NCBI RefSeq assembly: GCF_900115265.1
Contig: NZ_FOVU01000002.1
Location: 620,001 to 684,000 of the forward strand
Source of the DNA: Bradyrhizobium sp. Ghvi
GTDB lineage: Bacteria; Pseudomonadota; Alphaproteobacteria; Rhizobiales; Xanthobacteraceae
Direction of reading: 5' to 3'
Length of the DNA stretch: 64,000 nt
Below, in pieces: positions 46,975 to 55,549 of the stretch. Both the position numbers and the translations under genes were made by a program. The notes under the pieces were generated by a model. It worked only from the letters and a program-made list of their open reading frames with translations. It ran no database searches and was not told the origin of the DNA. Each line of letters opens with the position of its first letter. The first letter of the stretch is position 1.

Positions 46975-47466
46975 ATGACTGACACCCCCACCCGCATCTA
47001 TGTCGATGCCGACGCCTGCCCGGTGAAGGACGAAATCTATCGCGTCGCGCTCCGCCATGGCGTGCCCGTGAGCGTCGTCGCCGGTAACTTCATCCGCGTG
47101 CCACAGGACCGGCTGATCGAGCGTATCGCCGCCGGCTCCGGCATGGACGCCGCCGACGACTGGATTGCCGAGCGGGCAAGGCCCGGCGACGTGGTCGTCA
47201 CGTCGGACATTCCGTTGGCGAGCCGCTGCGTAAAAGCGGGCGCCGAGGTAATCGCGCCGAACGGCAAGCCGTTCACAGAAGAATCGATCGGCATGACGCT
47301 GGCGGTGCGCAATCTGATGACCGATCTGCGCTCGGCCGGCGAAGTCACCGGTGGCCCCAGATCGTTCTCGCCGCGCGACCGCTCCGCCTTCCTCTCGGCG
47401 CTCGACCAGACGCTGCGCCGGATCCAACGCCGCCGCGCCGACCAGGCCGCCACGAGCCAAGGCTAG
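46975..47466 (+). CDS. YaiI/YqxD family (UPF0178) protein
   Basis: A 163-residue NYN/PIN-like protein. It has the family start [12 protein letters not shown] and later [11 protein letters not shown] and N-G-K-P-F. The conserved aspartates resemble those of PIN-type nucleases, but the biochemical role is not established. The ATG at 46975 fits the family; the upstream frame is spurious. It ends 2 bases before the uup start and is probably co-transcribed. Confidence 0.9.
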   Translation: MTDTPTRIYVDADACPVKDEIYRVALRHGVPVSVVAGNFIRVPQDRLIERIAAGSGMDAADDWIAERARPGDVVVTSDIPLASRCVKAGAEVIAPNGKPFTEESIGMTLAVRNLMTDLRSAGEVTGGPRSFSPRDRSAFLSALDQTLRRIQRRRADQAATSQG

Positions 47467-47468
47467 TC

Positions 47469-49280
47469 ATGGCACCGCCGCTGATCCAACTCAAAGACAT
47501 CAAGCTGACCTTCGGCGGCACGCCGCTGCTGTCGGGCGTCGAGCTCAATGTCGCTCCATCCGAGCGCGTCTGCCTGATCGGCCGCAACGGCTCCGGCAAG
47601 TCGACGCTGCTGAAGATCGCGGCCGGCCTGGTCGAGCCGGACGGCGGCACGCGCTTCGTTCAACCCGGCGCCACCGTTCGTTACCTACCGCAGGAGCCGG
47701 ACTTCGGCGAGCACAAGACCACGCTGAGCTATGTCGAGTCCGGGCTCGCGCCGGGCGACGACCAGCACCAGGCGCGCTATCTGCTGGAGCAGCTTGGCCT
47801 CACCGGAGAGGGGAACCCGCACAACCTCTCCGGCGGCGAAGCGCGGCGCGCGGCGCTGGCCTATGTGCTGGCACCCTCGCCCGACATCCTGCTACTGGAC
47901 GAGCCGACCAACCATCTCGATCTCTCCACCATCGAATGGCTGGAACAGGAGCTGGACAGCCGTCGCAGCGCGCTTGTCATCATCAGCCACGACCGCCGCT
48001 TCCTCACCAATCTTTCGCGTTCGACCGCCTGGCTCGACCGCGGCAAGATCAAGCAGATCGACCGCGGCTTCGCCTCGTTCGAGAGCTGGCGCGACGAGGT
48101 GCTGGCGGAGGAAGAACGCGACCAGCACAAGCTCGACCGCAAGATCGTCGACGAGGAGCATTGGCTGCGTCACGGCGTTTCCGGACGGCGCAAGCGCAAC
48201 GTCAAGCGGCTCGCCAATCTGCATGCGCTGCGCGACCAGCGCCGCAACTACCGCGGCACGGCCGGCGCTGCCAGTCTCGCCGCGGCCGAGGCCGAGCAAT
48301 CCGGCAAGCTGGTGATCGAGGCGAAGGGCATCACCAAGGCCTATGGCGACCGCGTGATCGTCGACAATTTTTCGACCCGCATCCAGCGCGGCGACCGGCT
48401 CGGCATCATCGGCCCGAACGGCGCCGGCAAGACCACGCTAGTCAATCTCCTCACTGGCGCAACGCAGCCGGATTCCGGGACGTTGCGGCTCGGCGCCAAT
48501 CTGGAGATGGCGACGCTCGACCAGCACCGCGAAAGTCTCGACCCCAAATCAACGCTGGCGGAAGCCCTGACCGGCGGTCGCGGCGACCACGTCATGGTCG
48601 GCGGCAAGCCGAAGCACGTCGTCGGCTACATGAAGGACTTTCTGTTTGCACAGGAGCAGCGCGGAACGCCGCTGGAAGTTCTGTCCGGCGGGGAGCGCGG
48701 CCGGTTGATGCTGGCGCGCGCGCTGGCCAAACCCTCGAACCTGCTCGTGTTGGACGAACCCACCAACGATCTCGATCTCGAAACCCTCGACGTGCTCGAG
48801 GAGATGCTCGGCGACTACGAGGGCACGGTCATCCTGATCAGCCACGACCGCGACTTCCTCGACCGCGTCGTCACGTCAGTGATCGCGCCCGAAGGAAACG
48901 GCAAGTGGATCGAATATGCCGGCGGCTACAGCGACATGCTGGCGCAGCGCGGCGCCGATTTGAAGCGCGAGACGGTGAAGACGCAGGTCCCGGCGGAGAA
49001 GAAAGAAGAGCGCATCGCTGCTCCCGTCTCCGCGCCGAAGCGCAAGTTGAGCTTCAACGAGAAGCACGCGCTGGAAACGCTGCCGAAGAAGATGGAGACG
49101 CTGCAGGCCGACATTACAAAGCTGCAGCACGTGCTGGATGATCCGAATCTCTATGCCAGGGATCGCAAGAAATTCGACGACACGTCCGCTGCTATCGCCA
49201 AAGCGCATGAGGAACTGTCCGCAGCCGAAGAGCGCTGGCTCGAACTTGAAATGCTTCGCGAAGAAATAGAGCAGGCCTAA
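47469..49280 (+). CDS. uup: ABC-F ATPase, Uup-like
   Basis: A 603-residue soluble protein with two ABC domains and no membrane segments. Domain 1 has G-R-N-G-S-G-K-S-T, L-S-G-G-E-A-R-R and L-L-L-D-E-P-T-N-H-L-D; domain 2 has G-P-N-G-A-G-K-T-T, L-S-G-G-E-R-G-R and L-V-L-D-E-P-T-N-D-L-D. The C-terminal 70 residues form a coiled coil typical of Uup. ABC-F proteins act on ribosomes or, for Uup, have been linked to transposon excision and ribosome biogenesis. Two bases separate its stop from the next gene. Confidence 0.93.
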   Translation: MAPPLIQLKDIKLTFGGTPLLSGVELNVAPSERVCLIGRNGSGKSTLLKIAAGLVEPDGGTRFVQPGATVRYLPQEPDFGEHKTTLSYVESGLAPGDDQHQARYLLEQLGLTGEGNPHNLSGGEARRAALAYVLAPSPDILLLDEPTNHLDLSTIEWLEQELDSRRSALVIISHDRRFLTNLSRSTAWLDRGKIKQIDRGFASFESWRDEVLAEEERDQHKLDRKIVDEEHWLRHGVSGRRKRNVKRLANLHALRDQRRNYRGTAGAASLAAAEAEQSGKLVIEAKGITKAYGDRVIVDNFSTRIQRGDRLGIIGPNGAGKTTLVNLLTGATQPDSGTLRLGANLEMATLDQHRESLDPKSTLAEALTGGRGDHVMVGGKPKHVVGYMKDFLFAQEQRGTPLEVLSGGERGRLMLARALAKPSNLLVLDEPTNDLDLETLDVLEEMLGDYEGTVILISHDRDFLDRVVTSVIAPEGNGKWIEYAGGYSDMLAQRGADLKRETVKTQVPAEKKEERIAAPVSAPKRKLSFNEKHALETLPKKMETLQADITKLQHVLDDPNLYARDRKKFDDTSAAIAKAHEELSAAEERWLELEMLREEIEQA

Positions 49281-49282
49281 TC

Positions 49283-50362
49283 ATGACAACCACTCTCGCC
49301 GCAAAAATCGCACGTGAATACGGCACGCCCTGCGCCGTCATCGACATGGACCGGGTCGAGCGCAACATTGCGCGGATCCAGAAGGCCTGCGACGATGCCG
49401 GAATCGCCAACCGGCCGCACATCAAGACGCACAAGAACCCGACCCTGGCGAAGATGCAGGTCGCGGCCGGCGCGAAAGGTATCACCTGCCAGAAGATCGG
49501 CGAGGCCGAGATCATGGCCAATGCCGGCATCGACGACATCCTGATCAGCTACAACCTGCTTGGCGAGGAGAAGATGGCGCGCCTCGGCGCGCTGAATGCC
49601 AAAACCAACATCACGGTCGCCGCCGACAATTCGACGGTCGTTGCCGGCCTGCCGAAGGCCGCCGCTGCGTCGGGCCGCCCCCTCTCGGTCGTGGTCGAAT
49701 GCGACACGGGCCGCAAGCGTGCCGGCGTCGAGACGCCGGCGGAAGCGATCGCGCTGGCGCGCGAGATTGCCGGCTCGAACGGGCTCGAATTCGCCGGCTT
49801 CATGCTCTATCCGACCGAGGGCGGATGGGCTGACGCACAGAAGTTCTACGACGAAGCGCTGGCCGGCGTGCGCGCGCACGGGCTGAATGCCAAGATCGTC
49901 TCGACCGGCGGCACGCCGAACCTCATCAATATCGGCAAGCTCAAGGGCGGCACCGAGCATCGCTTCGGCACCTACATCTACAACGACCGCATGCAGGTCG
50001 CGGCCGGCGTCGCGACCTGGGACGATTGCGCCCTGCACATCTATTCGACCGTGGTGAGCCGCGCCGCGCCCGAGCGCGGCATTCTGGATGCCGGCTCCAA
50101 GACGCTCACGACCGACACCGGCGGCCTCGACGGCCACGGCCTGATCCTGGAGCACCCCGAAGCCAAGATCGCGAAGTTCGCCGAGGAGCACGGCTTCCTC
50201 GATCTCTCCCGCAGCAACACCCGGCCGAACGTGGGGGATGTCGTGCGGATCGTGCCGAACCACGTCTGCGTCGTCGTCAACATGATGGACGAGGTCCTGA
50301 TGGTCCGCGGCGAGGAGATCATCGGCACGCTGCCGGTGGCGGCGCGCGGCAAGCTGCGCTAG
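49283..50362 (+). CDS. DSD1 family PLP-dependent enzyme (D-threonine aldolase/D-serine dehydratase-like)
   Basis: A 359-residue fold-type III PLP enzyme. The N-terminal domain begins T-P-C-A-V-I-D-M-D and has the Schiff-base lysine in R-P-H-I-K-T-H-K; the C-terminal domain has the metal site N-H-V-C (H-x-C). It acts on D-beta-hydroxy amino acids by aldol cleavage or dehydration. It is a distant paralog of the enzyme at 26069-27364, with a more canonical N-terminus. It follows uup by 2 bases, so it may be expressed with it, and it converges with the LysR gene (stops overlap by 4 bases). Confidence 0.88.
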   Translation: MTTTLAAKIAREYGTPCAVIDMDRVERNIARIQKACDDAGIANRPHIKTHKNPTLAKMQVAAGAKGITCQKIGEAEIMANAGIDDILISYNLLGEEKMARLGALNAKTNITVAADNSTVVAGLPKAAAASGRPLSVVVECDTGRKRAGVETPAEAIALAREIAGSNGLEFAGFMLYPTEGGWADAQKFYDEALAGVRAHGLNAKIVSTGGTPNLINIGKLKGGTEHRFGTYIYNDRMQVAAGVATWDDCALHIYSTVVSRAAPERGILDAGSKTLTTDTGGLDGHGLILEHPEAKIAKFAEEHGFLDLSRSNTRPNVGDVVRIVPNHVCVVVNMMDEVLMVRGEEIIGTLPVAARGKLR

Positions 50363-51261
50363 GCGCGGATCAGAGCCTGCAGCTCCCGATCGAGGCCCTC
50401 GCGGAACAGGTTGATCGGTCGGGCTAGTCGCCCGGCCGGAGGACGATGCACCAGCCATGCCCGCACGGCAGGATTGAAGTCCCGAGCAGCGACCGGCTTG
50501 AGTTGCTTACGAAACGCGCTGCGCTTCAATGCGAGCGGCGTCACCAGGCCGACGCCAAGGCCGCGCGCCACGAGCGACAGGCGAAGCTCGCTGTCGAGCG
50601 CCTCCACCGCGACCGTGAACGGCAAATGCTCGGCATCGAAGCGGCGCTTGAGCGTGTCGCGGAATCCGCAGCCGTCCTGGTTGATCACCCATGGGAGCTG
50701 CGACAGGCGCTCGAGATCTACAGCGCGCGGAATCTTCGTGTCGCGCGCGACGACGAACACCACGGGCTGCGCCCCGAGATCGTCAGCGACGAGATCAGCG
50801 GGCGGCGCCGCCCCGTCGGGCAGGCAGATCGCGGCGGCATCCAGCTCGTTACGGCTGACCCGCTCGACCTGGTTGGGTGACCAGCCCGAGACGACGCGCA
50901 CGCTCAGCGCAGGAAATTCGGCACGCACCGCATCCAGCGGTGCACTGAGCCCGGCCTCCGACAGAAACGGCGTGAGGCCAAGTCTGAACTCGCCGCGAAC
51001 CACGCCGTCGCTCGCAACGCCGGCCTTCAGATCGTCCAGCATTCTGAGCAAACGGCGGCCCTGCTCATAGGCCTCGTGTCCCGCGGCCGTCGGCTTCAGC
51101 GGTTTCGACAAGCGGTCCAACAACTGCGTGCCCAGCATCTCCTCCAGATTCTGGATGCGCCTCGTCACGCCCGGCTGGGTGAGGTTGAGACGCGTCGAGG
51201 CCGCGACGATCGATCCGGTCTCAACCACCGCGACGAAGGCGACGAGGTCATGGGTGTTCAT
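50359..51261 (-). CDS. LysR-family transcriptional regulator
   Basis: A 300-residue LTTR. The N-terminal helix-turn-helix is clear: F-V-A-V-V-E-T-G-S-I-V-A-A-S-T-R-L-N-L-T-Q-P-G-V with the following L-E-E-M-L-G-T-Q-L-L-D-R. The effector domain follows with normal length. It is divergent from an MFS transporter gene across 93 AT-rich bases, the classic arrangement in which the LTTR controls the neighbouring gene. The inducer is unknown. Confidence 0.92.
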   Translation of the reverse strand: MNTHDLVAFVAVVETGSIVAASTRLNLTQPGVTRRIQNLEEMLGTQLLDRLSKPLKPTAAGHEAYEQGRRLLRMLDDLKAGVASDGVVRGEFRLGLTPFLSEAGLSAPLDAVRAEFPALSVRVVSGWSPNQVERVSRNELDAAAICLPDGAAPPADLVADDLGAQPVVFVVARDTKIPRAVDLERLSQLPWVINQDGCGFRDTLKRRFDAEHLPFTVAVEALDSELRLSLVARGLGVGLVTPLALKRSAFRKQLKPVAARDFNPAVRAWLVHRPPAGRLARPINLFREGLDRELQALIRA

Positions 51262-51354
51262 GATAAACTCGCATATTCTTTATAGACTTAATTGAATTGT
51301 AGCATATCGCGCACCCCGCTTAAAGAGGACCCCGCATTCCATCCGCGAGGTCCC

Positions 51355-52572
51355 ATGACCATTTCCGAAACCGCCGGGCTTACGGCCCCCAAGCAGCTCG
51401 CCGAACGATCCCTGATCTGGCTTGGCGCGATCACCACCGGCGCCGTCGTCACCAATTTGTTCGCGCCGCAGATTCTGGTCGGCCTGATCGGCCGATCGCT
51501 GGCCATGACCGCGCTTCAGGCCGGTCTGGTCAGCACGTTGACCCTGCTCGGCTACGCGCTCGGCCTGCTGTTGCTCGTGCCGCTGGTCGATCTTATCGAG
51601 AACCGGCGCTTGATCCTGCGCACGCTCGGCTGCGCAATCGTCGCCACGCTGGCAACGGCATTGGCGCCGACACCCTCGTTACTATTGCTGGCTACGTTCA
51701 TCCTCGGCGGGTCCTGCGCGGCGATCCAGATGATGGTGCCTCTCGTGGCCTCAATGGTGGTGCCCGAACGACGTGGGCAGGCTATCGGCGAGGTGATGGG
51801 CGGATTGATGATCGGCATTTTGCTGTCGCGGCCCGCGGCGAGTTTGATTGCCGACCTCTGGAGCTGGCGCGCCTACTATCTCGCCTCAGCCGTTCTGATG
51901 ACTCTCCTCGTCGTTGCGCTCGCCCGCTATCTGCCGAAGCTGCAGCCAGCGGTCCGCGTCGGCTACGTCGACTTGCTCCGCTCATTCCCAAAGCTGCTAC
52001 GGGAGGAGCCTGTGCTGCGCGTGCGCGCCTGGACAGCTTCCCTGGTCATGGCGTCTTTCACCGCATTCTGGTCCGCTGTCGCGCTGCGCCTGCCGGATGC
52101 ACCCTTTACGCTGGATGCCAAGGGCATTGCGGCTTTCGCGCTGATCGGCGTTGCGGGCGCCGCGGCGACGCCTCTCGCCGGCCGTGGGGGCGACAAGGGG
52201 TGGGCACGACCGATCTTCTTCGCCGCTCACCTGTGCATCATCGGCTCACTCGCCCTTTGCGCCTGGGCGGGCGTGATCGAGTCCCGCAGCGCTGCCCTGC
52301 TGGTGTTGAGCCTCGGCACCATCCTGCTGGACATCGGCATCACTGCCGACCAGACGCTCGGGCGCCGCGCCATCAATTTGCTGCGACCCGAGGCGCGCGG
52401 TCGTATCAACGGCCTGTTCGTCGCGCTGTTCTTCGTCGGCGGGGGCGTCGGCTCCGCGGCAGCCTCGCTGGCCTGGAGCTATGCCGGCTGGACCGCGGTC
52501 TGCGCCGTCGCGGCCGGCTTCGGTATCCTCGGCCTCCTCACCGATCTCTTGACCAGGACCGGCACGTCATGA
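51355..52572 (+). CDS. MFS transporter
   Basis: A 405-residue, twelve-helix protein. The layout is that of the small DHA1/YfcJ-like exporters, with the central loop L-P-K-L-Q-P-A-V-R-V-G-Y between the halves. GAGG precedes the ATG at 51355; the upstream in-frame start at 51292 has none. It is divergently transcribed from the LysR gene and probably under its control. It ends 6 bases past the stop of the convergent flavoprotein gene, with a short overlap. Confidence 0.87.
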   Translation: MTISETAGLTAPKQLAERSLIWLGAITTGAVVTNLFAPQILVGLIGRSLAMTALQAGLVSTLTLLGYALGLLLLVPLVDLIENRRLILRTLGCAIVATLATALAPTPSLLLLATFILGGSCAAIQMMVPLVASMVVPERRGQAIGEVMGGLMIGILLSRPAASLIADLWSWRAYYLASAVLMTLLVVALARYLPKLQPAVRVGYVDLLRSFPKLLREEPVLRVRAWTASLVMASFTAFWSAVALRLPDAPFTLDAKGIAAFALIGVAGAAATPLAGRGGDKGWARPIFFAAHLCIIGSLALCAWAGVIESRSAALLVLSLGTILLDIGITADQTLGRRAINLLRPEARGRINGLFVALFFVGGGVGSAAASLAWSYAGWTAVCAVAAGFGILGLLTDLLTRTGTS

Positions 52573-53793
52573 TTGCGACGATGCCAGCCAGGCCGAAACG
52601 CCCCTGCCCGCAGCAGCCCCCGTCGCGAACGACGCCTGGAGCAAATAGCCCCCGGTCGGCGCCTCCCAATCCAGCATCTCGCCAGCGGCGAACACGCCGG
52701 GCAGTTTGCGTAGCATGAAGTTCTCGTCCAGCTCATCGAAACTAATACCGCCCGCGGTCGAGATCGCGCGCTCGATCGGCGCGACACCGGTGAGCTGAAT
52801 CGGAATCGCATTCACCAGATTCGCAAGCTCCGCCGGCGACAGCGCGGCGAGCGTCCGGCCGCATGCAATAGCTGCCTCCTGCATCAGACCGATGCCGACA
52901 GGCGACAATTGCGCCGCCTTGCGCAGGAAGTTTGCGAGCGATTGCTTGCCGCGGGTCCCCGATAGCCGCGTGGTCAGTGCGGCTGTGTCGAGGTCGGGCC
53001 GCAATGCAATCATCAGCGTCGCCTGCCCCAGGCCCAGCACCGCCTCGCGCAGTTCAGCGGACAGCGCGTAGACCGCGCCGCCCTCGACGCCGCTGCGGGT
53101 GATCATGGCCTCGCCGCGTACGGTGTGCGCGCCAATCGTCAGCGCCACGCCCTTGAGCGGTTGGCCTTCGAACCGGTCACGGAAGACGTCGGACCAGGCG
53201 ACAGCGAAACCGGAATTTGCCGGCCGCAACTTCGAGATGGCAATGCCCTTCGCGGCGAGACAATCGACCCATGCGCCATCCGAGCCGAGCCGCGGCCAGC
53301 TCGCCCCTCCCAGTGCAAGCACCGTTGCGCTCGGCGTAATGACTCGCGGGCCGTCGGGCGTTTGGAATTGAAGCCGCCCTTCCGCATCCCAGCCCGACCA
53401 GCGATGCCGAAAGGCGAATTGCACGCCTGATACGTCGAGCCGCCGCAGCCAGGCGCGCAGCAAGGGCGAGGCCTTGAACGTTTTGGGAAACACTCGTCCG
53501 CTGCTTCCGACAAAGGTCAGCTGTCCAAGGCCAGCGCTCCAGTCGCGCAGCGCATCAGGCGGAAACGCTTCGACCGCAGCGCGCAGGTACGGCATCGCCT
53601 GCCGGTAGCGCGGAAGGAAAACCGGCAACGGTTCGCTGTGGGTGAGATTGAGGCCGCCCCTGCCCGCCATCAGGAATTTGCGACCAGCAGACAGCATCGC
53701 GTCGTAGACAGTGACGCCGGCGCCGCCTTGCGCCAGCACCTCTGCCGCCATCAGCCCGGCGGGACCGGCACCGATGACGGCGACGTCAGTCAG
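52567..53793 (-). CDS. HI0933/YhiN-like NAD(P)/FAD-dependent flavoprotein
   Basis: A roughly 408-residue flavoprotein with the FAD-binding start D-V-A-V-I-G-A-G-P-A-G-L-M-A-A-E and the family signature G-R-K-F-L-M-A-G-R-G-G-L-N-L-T-H-S, ending with the second FAD contact G-V-F-A-A-G-E-M-L-D-W. Its start is uncertain: the first sensible codon is a CTG overlapping the SDR stop (CTGA), while the only in-frame ATG (53925) would add 44 Arg/Gly/Asp-rich residues lying wholly within the SDR gene. It is the last gene of the valine-type operon. The family's biochemical role is not established. Confidence 0.82.
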   Translation of the reverse strand: MTDVAVIGAGPAGLMAAEVLAQGGAGVTVYDAMLSAGRKFLMAGRGGLNLTHSEPLPVFLPRYRQAMPYLRAAVEAFPPDALRDWSAGLGQLTFVGSSGRVFPKTFKASPLLRAWLRRLDVSGVQFAFRHRWSGWDAEGRLQFQTPDGPRVITPSATVLALGGASWPRLGSDGAWVDCLAAKGIAISKLRPANSGFAVAWSDVFRDRFEGQPLKGVALTIGAHTVRGEAMITRSGVEGGAVYALSAELREAVLGLGQATLMIALRPDLDTAALTTRLSGTRGKQSLANFLRKAAQLSPVGIGLMQEAAIACGRTLAALSPAELANLVNAIPIQLTGVAPIERAISTAGGISFDELDENFMLRKLPGVFAAGEMLDWEAPTGGYLLQASFATGAAAGRGVSAWLASSQS

Positions 53794-54707
53794 AGCTTGA
53801 TCCCCGCCCGTGCCGCGGCCTGCGCCACGTATTTCTGCGTCTGCTCGAATGCGCCGGCCAGCGCCTTGGCCTTCGACATGTCGCTGATCTCGGCGAAATG
53901 CGTCGCGATCGCGTCCGGCGTCCATTCGGACTCCGGCAGATTGATGCCTTCGCTCTCGAGAATCTTGATCACGGCGAAGGAGCCGGCGCCGGCACCCATG
54001 ATGGTGCGGGTCGGCGCGTCCTCGCTCAGCATGTACTCGACCGCCGGCGTGATCGCGTTCGGCTTCATCAGCTGCAGCGCCTGCGGTGGCAGCAACTCTT
54101 CCGTCATGCGGGTTGCCGCCGTCGGCGAGATGATATTGACGCGGATGTTGTTCTTGCGGCCTTCCTCAGCCAGCACGTTCATCAGGCCGACCATGCCCGA
54201 TTTGGCCGCACCATAATTGGCCTGGCCGAAATTGCCGTAGAGGCCGGAGGATGAGGTCGTCAGCACGATGCGGCCATAGTTGCGGTCGCGCATGCCGGCC
54301 CAGACCGCCTTGCAGCAGTAGAAGGTGCCGACGAGATGCACGTCCAGCACCTTCTGGAAATCGGCCGCTTCCATCTTGCCGAACGACTTGTCGCGCAGGA
54401 TGCCGGCATTGGCACACATGATGTCGACGCTGCCCCACTCCTTGGTGGCGCGCTCGACCATCGCGGTGACTTGCTCGAAGTTGGAAACGTCGGCGCCGTC
54501 GGCTATTGCGGTGCCGCCGGCTTTCCGAATCTCCTCGACCACGGCTTCAGCCGGCGACAGCGAGGCGCCGGTGCCGTCGCGCGCGCCGCCAAAATCGTTG
54601 ACGACGACCTTCGCGCCCCGGCTCGCAAGACCCAGCGCATGCGCCCTGCCAAGACCATTTCCCGCGCCGGTGACGATGGCGACGCGTCCGTCAAACCTGA
54701 TTGCCAT
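53790..54707 (-). CDS. SDR family 3-hydroxyacyl-CoA dehydrogenase-like protein
   Basis: A 305-residue short-chain dehydrogenase resembling the N-terminal domain of peroxisomal multifunctional enzyme 2. It has T-G-A-G-N-G-L-G (cofactor), N-A-G-I-L-R-D-K-S and the catalytic Y-G-A-A-K-S-G. The typical G-A-R-D-G-T-G insert is also seen. MFE-2-type enzymes oxidise (3R)-hydroxyacyl-CoA, and a MaoC hydratase is encoded just upstream, so together they form a hydratase/dehydrogenase pair. The ATG at 54707 fits; the longer frame runs into a repeat element. Confidence 0.88.
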   Translation of the reverse strand: MAIRFDGRVAIVTGAGNGLGRAHALGLASRGAKVVVNDFGGARDGTGASLSPAEAVVEEIRKAGGTAIADGADVSNFEQVTAMVERATKEWGSVDIMCANAGILRDKSFGKMEAADFQKVLDVHLVGTFYCCKAVWAGMRDRNYGRIVLTTSSSGLYGNFGQANYGAAKSGMVGLMNVLAEEGRKNNIRVNIISPTAATRMTEELLPPQALQLMKPNAITPAVEYMLSEDAPTRTIMGAGAGSFAVIKILESEGINLPESEWTPDAIATHFAEISDMSKAKALAGAFEQTQKYVAQAAARAGIKL

Positions 54708-54726
54708 GAGTGCGTTACCTTTCTCC

Positions 54727-54858
54727 TTCTCCCCTTGTGGGAGAAGGTGGCGCGAAGCGCCGGATGAGGGGTCTCTCTCCACAGATGTGCTCGCGGAGAG
54801 AGACCCCTCACCCGGCTTTGCTTTCGCGAAGCCACCCTCTCCCGCAAGGGGAGAGGGT
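54727..54858. repeat. Palindromic repeat element in the SDR leader
   Basis: A long imperfect inverted repeat. Outer arms include CTCCCCTTGTGGGAG near the left and CTCTCCCGCAAGGGGAGAG at the right. The inner arms GAGGGGTCTCTCTCC (54766-54780) and GGAGAGAGACCCCTC (54795-54809) are perfect complements. It lies between the MaoC and SDR genes and would be transcribed, folding strongly in the mRNA. Confidence 0.75.
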
Positions 54859-54932
54859 TCGAGCGCACCCGATTTGAACAGCTTTTGAGCAGCGATGGCT
54901 TGCCGGGTCAAGCCCGGCAGCGACGCCTCAAG

Positions 54933-55412
54933 TCAAGCGATATAGATCAGGCCGAGCCAGTCCGCGACCAGCGCGGGCTTGTCCTCGCCTTCGATCTCCA
55001 CCGTCACGTTGGTGCGAGACTGCAATTCACCTGGCTTGCGCAGCTTGGCTTCGGCCAGCACGAAACGGCCGCGGACGCGCCCGCCCGAGCGGACCGGCGA
55101 GATGAAGCGCAGCTTGTCGAAGCCGTAATTCACGCCCATCGTGGTGCCCGCAATCACCGGCATCACTTCGTAGGACATCACCGACAACATCGACAGCGTC
55201 AGGAAACCGTGTGCGATGGTGGTGCCGAACGCGGTCTCAGCCTTCGCCCTTTCTGGGTCGACGTGGATGAACTGGTGATCCTCGGTCACCTCAGCGAAGG
55301 TGTCGATGCGGGGCTGATCGATCACATGCCAGGACGACACCCCGATCTCCTTGCCGACCATCGCCTGATAGGCTTCCAGCGTGATCGGCGGCTTCTTCCA
55401 GATTTGGTTCAT
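54933..55412 (-). CDS. MaoC family dehydratase
   Basis: A 159-residue hotdog hydratase. It has the active-site Asp-His pattern F-A-E-V-T-E-D-H-Q-F-I-H-V-D and the downstream F-G-T-T-I-A-H-G-F-L-T-L-S. (R)-specific enoyl-CoA hydratases and NodN-like proteins share it. GGAG precedes the ATG at 55412. Placed in an acyl-CoA catabolic operon next to an MFE-2-type SDR, it likely hydrates an enoyl-CoA. Confidence 0.9.
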   Translation of the reverse strand: MNQIWKKPPITLEAYQAMVGKEIGVSSWHVIDQPRIDTFAEVTEDHQFIHVDPERAKAETAFGTTIAHGFLTLSMLSVMSYEVMPVIAGTTMGVNYGFDKLRFISPVRSGGRVRGRFVLAEAKLRKPGELQSRTNVTVEIEGEDKPALVADWLGLIYIA

Positions 55413-55428
55413 GATTGGCTCCAACCAT

Positions 55429-55533
55429 CGTCATTCCGGGACGCGCGAAGCGCGAGCCCGGAATCCATCGCGCTGCAGTCTCTGCGGCGAATTGGATTCC
55501 GGGATCGATGCTGCGCATCGCCCCGGAATGACG
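55429..55533. repeat. Dispersed MITE-like palindromic element (CGTCATTCCGGG ends)
   Basis: A 105-base unit with inverted ends CGTCATTCCGGG and CCCGGAATGACG and two internal hairpins (GCGCGAAGCGC and GATGCTGCGCATC). A half unit is present at 22443-22478 and a remnant near 38360-38404. No coding capacity is seen. It lies between the acyl-CoA synthetase and MaoC genes and is thus part of their mRNA. Confidence 0.8.
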
Positions 55534-55549
55534 TGCTCTTTTCGTTCAC

